Source: Hydrogenovibrio sp049975065 (GTDB lineage Bacteria > Pseudomonadota > Gammaproteobacteria > Thiomicrospirales > Thiomicrospiraceae). From it: 15,860 bases of DNA. The stretch's first letter is position 1; each line of letters opens with the position of its first letter. Location of the stretch: the NCBI GenBank assembly GCA_049975065.1, contig JBNGDN010000042.1, one strand, 5' to 3'. The translations under genes were made by a program, and so were the position numbers. Shown here piece by piece: positions 12,573-15,860 of this stretch. The notes beneath the pieces were generated by a model. It saw only the letters and a list, made by a program, of their open reading frames with translations, did not search any database and was not told where the DNA came from.

Positions 12573-15500
12573 GCGCAGTCAACCCGAATCGTTGGAACCT
12601 GTCGGCCTATGCGGTTCGGCATACCTCTCTGACGCTGTATTTTATGGCGGTGGTGGCCTTGGCCGGATTGTGGGCGTTTATGAATATGGGGCGCGCCGAA
12701 GACCCGAGTTTTGACGTCAACACCATGGTGGTCAGCGCGCAATGGCCGGGGGCGACGGCGGAGCAAATGCAAGACCAGGTGGCGGATCCGATGACTCGGG
12801 AGTTGATGAAAATCGACTATATGGATCGGGTGGAAGTCAGTGCCCAGCCAGGCTTGGTGAATTTGTTGGTGACCTTTGCCGATTCCACCCCCAGCGGCCT
12901 GAGTGACGATTTGTATTATCAGGTGCGTAAGCGGCTCACCGATCTGGCACCCAGCTTGCCGAAAGGCGTTCAGGGGCCGACGTTTAACGACGATTTTGAA
13001 GATCTTTATTTCAGCCTGTTTGCCTTGAGTGGCGAGGGGCTGCCGCAATCGACCCTGTTGAAAACGGCCGATCAATTACAGGTGGCGTTCAGTCGGATCG
13101 ACGGCGTGAAAAAAGTGGATCTGATCGGCGAGCAGGCACAACGCGTCTGGGTGGATTTGAATCTGGAGGCGCTCAGTCAGCGCCAGCTCAGCCCGGCGCA
13201 GATACAACAGGCGTTGTCGGCGCATTTAACCTTAACCGGTGCCGGTTTCAGCGACACTCAGGGACCCAGAGTCTATGTGCGTTCCAAGCTGAACGGTGAT
13301 GGCGTCGCGCCGGACGTGACGGCGCTGGCCGATTTGCCGCTGACGGTGGATGGTAAGCTCATTCGGCTTGGAGACGTGGCCGAGGTGTCGGACGGCTATG
13401 AGGATCCGCCGCGTTTTTTGATACGCAATCAGGGCGAACCGGCGCTGATGCTGGGTGTGGTGATGCAGGATCAGACCAATGGTCTGGATTTGGAAAAACG
13501 TTTGATGACGTTTGAAAAACAGGCACAGCAGGACTTGCCAGCGGGGTTGACGCTGACCAAAGTCACCAATCAGGCCGATGCCATTAAACGCGCGGTGTCC
13601 ACCTTTGAACTGAAGTTTTTGACGGCCTTGTTGGTGGTGTGGCTGGTGAGTCTGGCCACGCTGGGGTTGCGCGCCGGTATTGTGGTGGCGCTGGCGGTGC
13701 CTTTGACATTGGCCATGACCTTTGTGTTTATGGTGCTGGAAGGATTTAATCTGGATCGCATTACGCTGGGTGCCTTGATTATTTCGCTGGGGTTGCTGGT
13801 GGACGATGCCATTATCGCCATTGAAATGATGTTGGTGAAAATGGAAGAGGGGCTGGATAAGATCAAAGCCGCGGCCTATGCCTGGCAGGTGACGGCGGCG
13901 CCCATGCTGGTGGGTACGCTGGTGACGGTGGTGGGGTTTTTGCCGATTGGGCTGGCGCAATCTCGTGTCGGCGATTACGCTGGCGGTATCTTCTGGGTGT
14001 TGGGTACCACGTTAATCGCGTCTTGGCTGGTGGCGGTGTATTTTATTCCGTATATGGGGGTGAAACTGCTCAAGGTGTCGCAGGGTTCTCAAGCCACGGC
14101 CGATTCGACCCAGTTGCTTTCAGAGCGGTCGAATCATTCAAGTGATTCAAATCATTCAAGCCATCCCGACCCCTATCAAACCCGTTTTTATCGCGGACTG
14201 CGTTCAGCGATTGAGGGCTGTGTGCGGTATCGCAAAAGCGTGGTGCTGGTGACGGTGGCGACCTTTGCACTGGCGGTGATGGGCATGATCACCCAAGTGG
14301 AAAAACAGTTTTTCCCCAGTTCCGACCGCCCGGAGTTGATGGTGGATGTGTATTTGCCGAAAGGCTCGGCCATCGCCGCCACCGATGCGGTGACGCGGCA
14401 CCTGGAAAGCGTTCTGAAAACTAACGAGGAAGTGGATTCCTTGTCGGCTTATGTGGGGCAGGGCGCACCGCGTTTCTTTTTGGCGCTGAACCCGGAATTG
14501 CCGAATCCGGCGTTTGCCAAAATCATTGTGGTCACCCATGACAAGGACGCTCGGGAAGCTTTGCGTAGCAAGTTGCAGGCACGCATTGACGCCGGAGAAT
14601 TCGGTCAGGCACGAGTGCGGGTGCATCCATTGCTGTTTGGGCCGCCGGTGCAATGGCCGGTGAGTTTTCGGGTCATGGGGCCGGAGCCGGATCAACTGCG
14701 TCGGATCGCCGAACGCTTGCAAAGCGTGATGGCGCAGCAGGATTTTATTCGTGACCCGCATTTACAATGGGGCGAGCAAGCACCGGTAGTGCAATTGGAC
14801 TTTGACGCCGATCGGTTGTCTCGACTGGGATTGACTCAGGCGGACGTGAAGCGGCAGCTGGCCGCCATGCTTGACGGCGAGGCTGTGGCCGAAATCAAGC
14901 GTGATCAGCGTACCTTAGGGGTGATGGTGCGTGCGGGTACGGAGGCGAGAAACCAGCCGAATCGTTTGGCGGATCTGCCAATTCGTTTGCCGGAGAGCGG
15001 CGCGGGCGATGCCAACACTTCGGGTGCCAATACCCCAACCGTGCCGCTTTCGCATTTGGCGGAAATTCATTGGGTGCATGAAGCCCCTTGGTTGGAAAGG
15101 CGCAATCGTGAACCGGTGATGCAGGTGAATGCCGAGGTGGTGGACGGTGTGCAGCCGCCGGTGGCGACGGAGCGTTTGATGCAGGATTTTGCGCCGATTT
15201 TGTCCGATTTGCCTTATGGCTATCGGGTGGACGTCGGCGGATCGGTGGAGGAGTCGGGCAAGGCGCAGGATTCCATTAAGGTGATGATGCCGCTGATGTT
15301 GCTGGTGATGTCGCTGTTGATTATGCTATTGGTCAAGTCCATCAGCACTTTGTTTATGGTGTTGTTGACGGCGCCGCTGGGGTTGATTGGTGCGGTGGCG
15401 GCGATGGTGTTGTTCCAGCAACCCTTTGGGTTTGTGGCCAATCTTGGGCTGATTGGTCTGGGGGGCATTCTGATGCGTAATACATTGATTCTCACTGGCC

Positions 15501-15754
15501 AGATTGACGACAACCGTCAGCAAGGCATGGCGTTGGGTGAGGCGCTGGTGGATGCCACCGTGCGCCGTGCGCGTCCGGTCTTGCTCACGGCCTTGGCCGC
15601 TATGCTGGCGTTTATTCCGTTAACCACTTCAACCTTCTGGGGGCCGATGGCGTATGTGCTGATTGGCGGCATTGGCGTGGGCACGCTGTTGACATTATTG
15701 TTCTTACCGGCGTTGTATGCCTTCTGGTTTCGGGTTCGCTTGACACCGGGTTAA
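12569..15754 (+). CDS. RND-superfamily inner-membrane efflux pump (AcrB/HAE1-like)
   Basis: This 1061-aa pump is full length for the family. It has an N-terminal membrane helix (~20-40), GRAEDPSFDV and VSAQWPGATAEQM at the start of the porter domain, and a helix bundle from ~348. LGLLVDDAIIAIEMM holds the paired aspartates D412-D413 that carry protons in TM4. A second helix, second porter domain and C-terminal bundle (LGLIGLGGILMRNTLIL) repeat the plan. The presence of DD points to drug or organic substrates rather than the heavy-metal (CzcA) branch, but the substrate is unknown. The linker after the first bundle (~503-538) is a long Ser/Asn/His-rich insert. GGAGG lies 8 bp upstream and the gene overlaps the adaptor gene. 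No outer-membrane channel gene is seen. Confidence 0.92.
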   Translation: MSAVNPNRWNLSAYAVRHTSLTLYFMAVVALAGLWAFMNMGRAEDPSFDVNTMVVSAQWPGATAEQMQDQVADPMTRELMKIDYMDRVEVSAQPGLVNLLVTFADSTPSGLSDDLYYQVRKRLTDLAPSLPKGVQGPTFNDDFEDLYFSLFALSGEGLPQSTLLKTADQLQVAFSRIDGVKKVDLIGEQAQRVWVDLNLEALSQRQLSPAQIQQALSAHLTLTGAGFSDTQGPRVYVRSKLNGDGVAPDVTALADLPLTVDGKLIRLGDVAEVSDGYEDPPRFLIRNQGEPALMLGVVMQDQTNGLDLEKRLMTFEKQAQQDLPAGLTLTKVTNQADAIKRAVSTFELKFLTALLVVWLVSLATLGLRAGIVVALAVPLTLAMTFVFMVLEGFNLDRITLGALIISLGLLVDDAIIAIEMMLVKMEEGLDKIKAAAYAWQVTAAPMLVGTLVTVVGFLPIGLAQSRVGDYAGGIFWVLGTTLIASWLVAVYFIPYMGVKLLKVSQGSQATADSTQLLSERSNHSSDSNHSSHPDPYQTRFYRGLRSAIEGCVRYRKSVVLVTVATFALAVMGMITQVEKQFFPSSDRPELMVDVYLPKGSAIAATDAVTRHLESVLKTNEEVDSLSAYVGQGAPRFFLALNPELPNPAFAKIIVVTHDKDAREALRSKLQARIDAGEFGQARVRVHPLLFGPPVQWPVSFRVMGPEPDQLRRIAERLQSVMAQQDFIRDPHLQWGEQAPVVQLDFDADRLSRLGLTQADVKRQLAAMLDGEAVAEIKRDQRTLGVMVRAGTEARNQPNRLADLPIRLPESGAGDANTSGANTPTVPLSHLAEIHWVHEAPWLERRNREPVMQVNAEVVDGVQPPVATERLMQDFAPILSDLPYGYRVDVGGSVEESGKAQDSIKVMMPLMLLVMSLLIMLLVKSISTLFMVLLTAPLGLIGAVAAMVLFQQPFGFVANLGLIGLGGILMRNTLILTGQIDDNRQQGMALGEALVDATVRRARPVLLTALAAMLAFIPLTTSTFWGPMAYVLIGGIGVGTLLTLLFLPALYAFWFRVRLTPG

Positions 15755-15860
15755 AGCATTTTATTGCGAATCGTTTCATAGAAGTATCACGCAAGGAAAC
15801 TGCGGATGTGTCATATTTAACGTTTGCGGCAATTCACTTCTGGAGTCTTGTTTTATGTCA
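15755..15860 (+). other. Tail after the RND gene; possible start of another gene
   Basis: I see no terminator hairpin after the TAA at 15752-15754. An ATG at 15855 has CTGGAG about 9 bp upstream, so a new gene may begin two codons before the window ends. This is too short to identify. Confidence 0.3.

Noticed and set aside
12545..13960. Long minus-strand open frames opposite the RND pump gene
   Set aside because: The His/Gln/Arg-rich translations are typical of reverse-strand reading of a GC-rich membrane protein gene.

Overview
The window reads as chromosome from a gammaproteobacterium. The pointers are a CmoM tRNA methyltransferase, an MltC-like lytic transglycosylase, a FitAB-type toxin-antitoxin pair and an ArsB arsenite pump. 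A marine sulfur oxidiser of the Thiomicrospira/Hydrogenovibrio type is my guess, not something the sequence proves.

Layout. (1) 1-332 has no confident gene, only a possible gene tail ending at 102 with a hairpin behind it. (2) 333-2630 is an accessory block of three toxin-antitoxin modules: RHH + PIN on plus, RHH + ParE on minus, FitA + FitB on minus. A near-identical ~50-bp direct repeat lies at each outer edge, copies of CCAGGCCTGG lie between modules, and a 143-bp mobile-looking element sits inside. (3) 5794 down to 2879 is a minus-strand operon: cmoM, a membrane-anchored DRGH endonuclease and an MltC-like lipoprotein transglycosylase. (4) 6002-7240 is a PAS-PAS-GGDEF diguanylate cyclase. 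(5) 7397-8650 is a lone cytosine-5 DNA methyltransferase with an N-terminal DNA-binding domain, followed by the second copy of the 143-bp element and a strong terminator. (6) 8933-15754 is a plus-strand efflux operon. A promoter overlapped by an inverted repeat precedes a half-length ArsP-like permease, a DUF6428-like protein, ArsB, an RND periplasmic adaptor lipoprotein and an RND pump. No ArsR regulator and no outer-membrane channel are encoded in the window.

The most striking signal is not a gene. The 10-bp palindrome CCAGGCCTGG occurs exactly 11 times (starts 227, 1235, 1810, 1918, 2757, 4107, 7251, 8890, 9873, 11991, 12260), where random sequence of this length would give about 0.015. 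It lies both between and inside genes, often extended to 12-16 bp of perfect symmetry. It resembles the highly iterated palindromes of cyanobacteria. It is built from two Dcm-type CCWGG sites around AGGCCT, and a cytosine-5 methyltransferase is encoded among the copies.

The 143-bp element (1039-1181, 8660-8802) has 10-bp terminal inverted repeats and looks like a MITE or another dispersed intergenic element.
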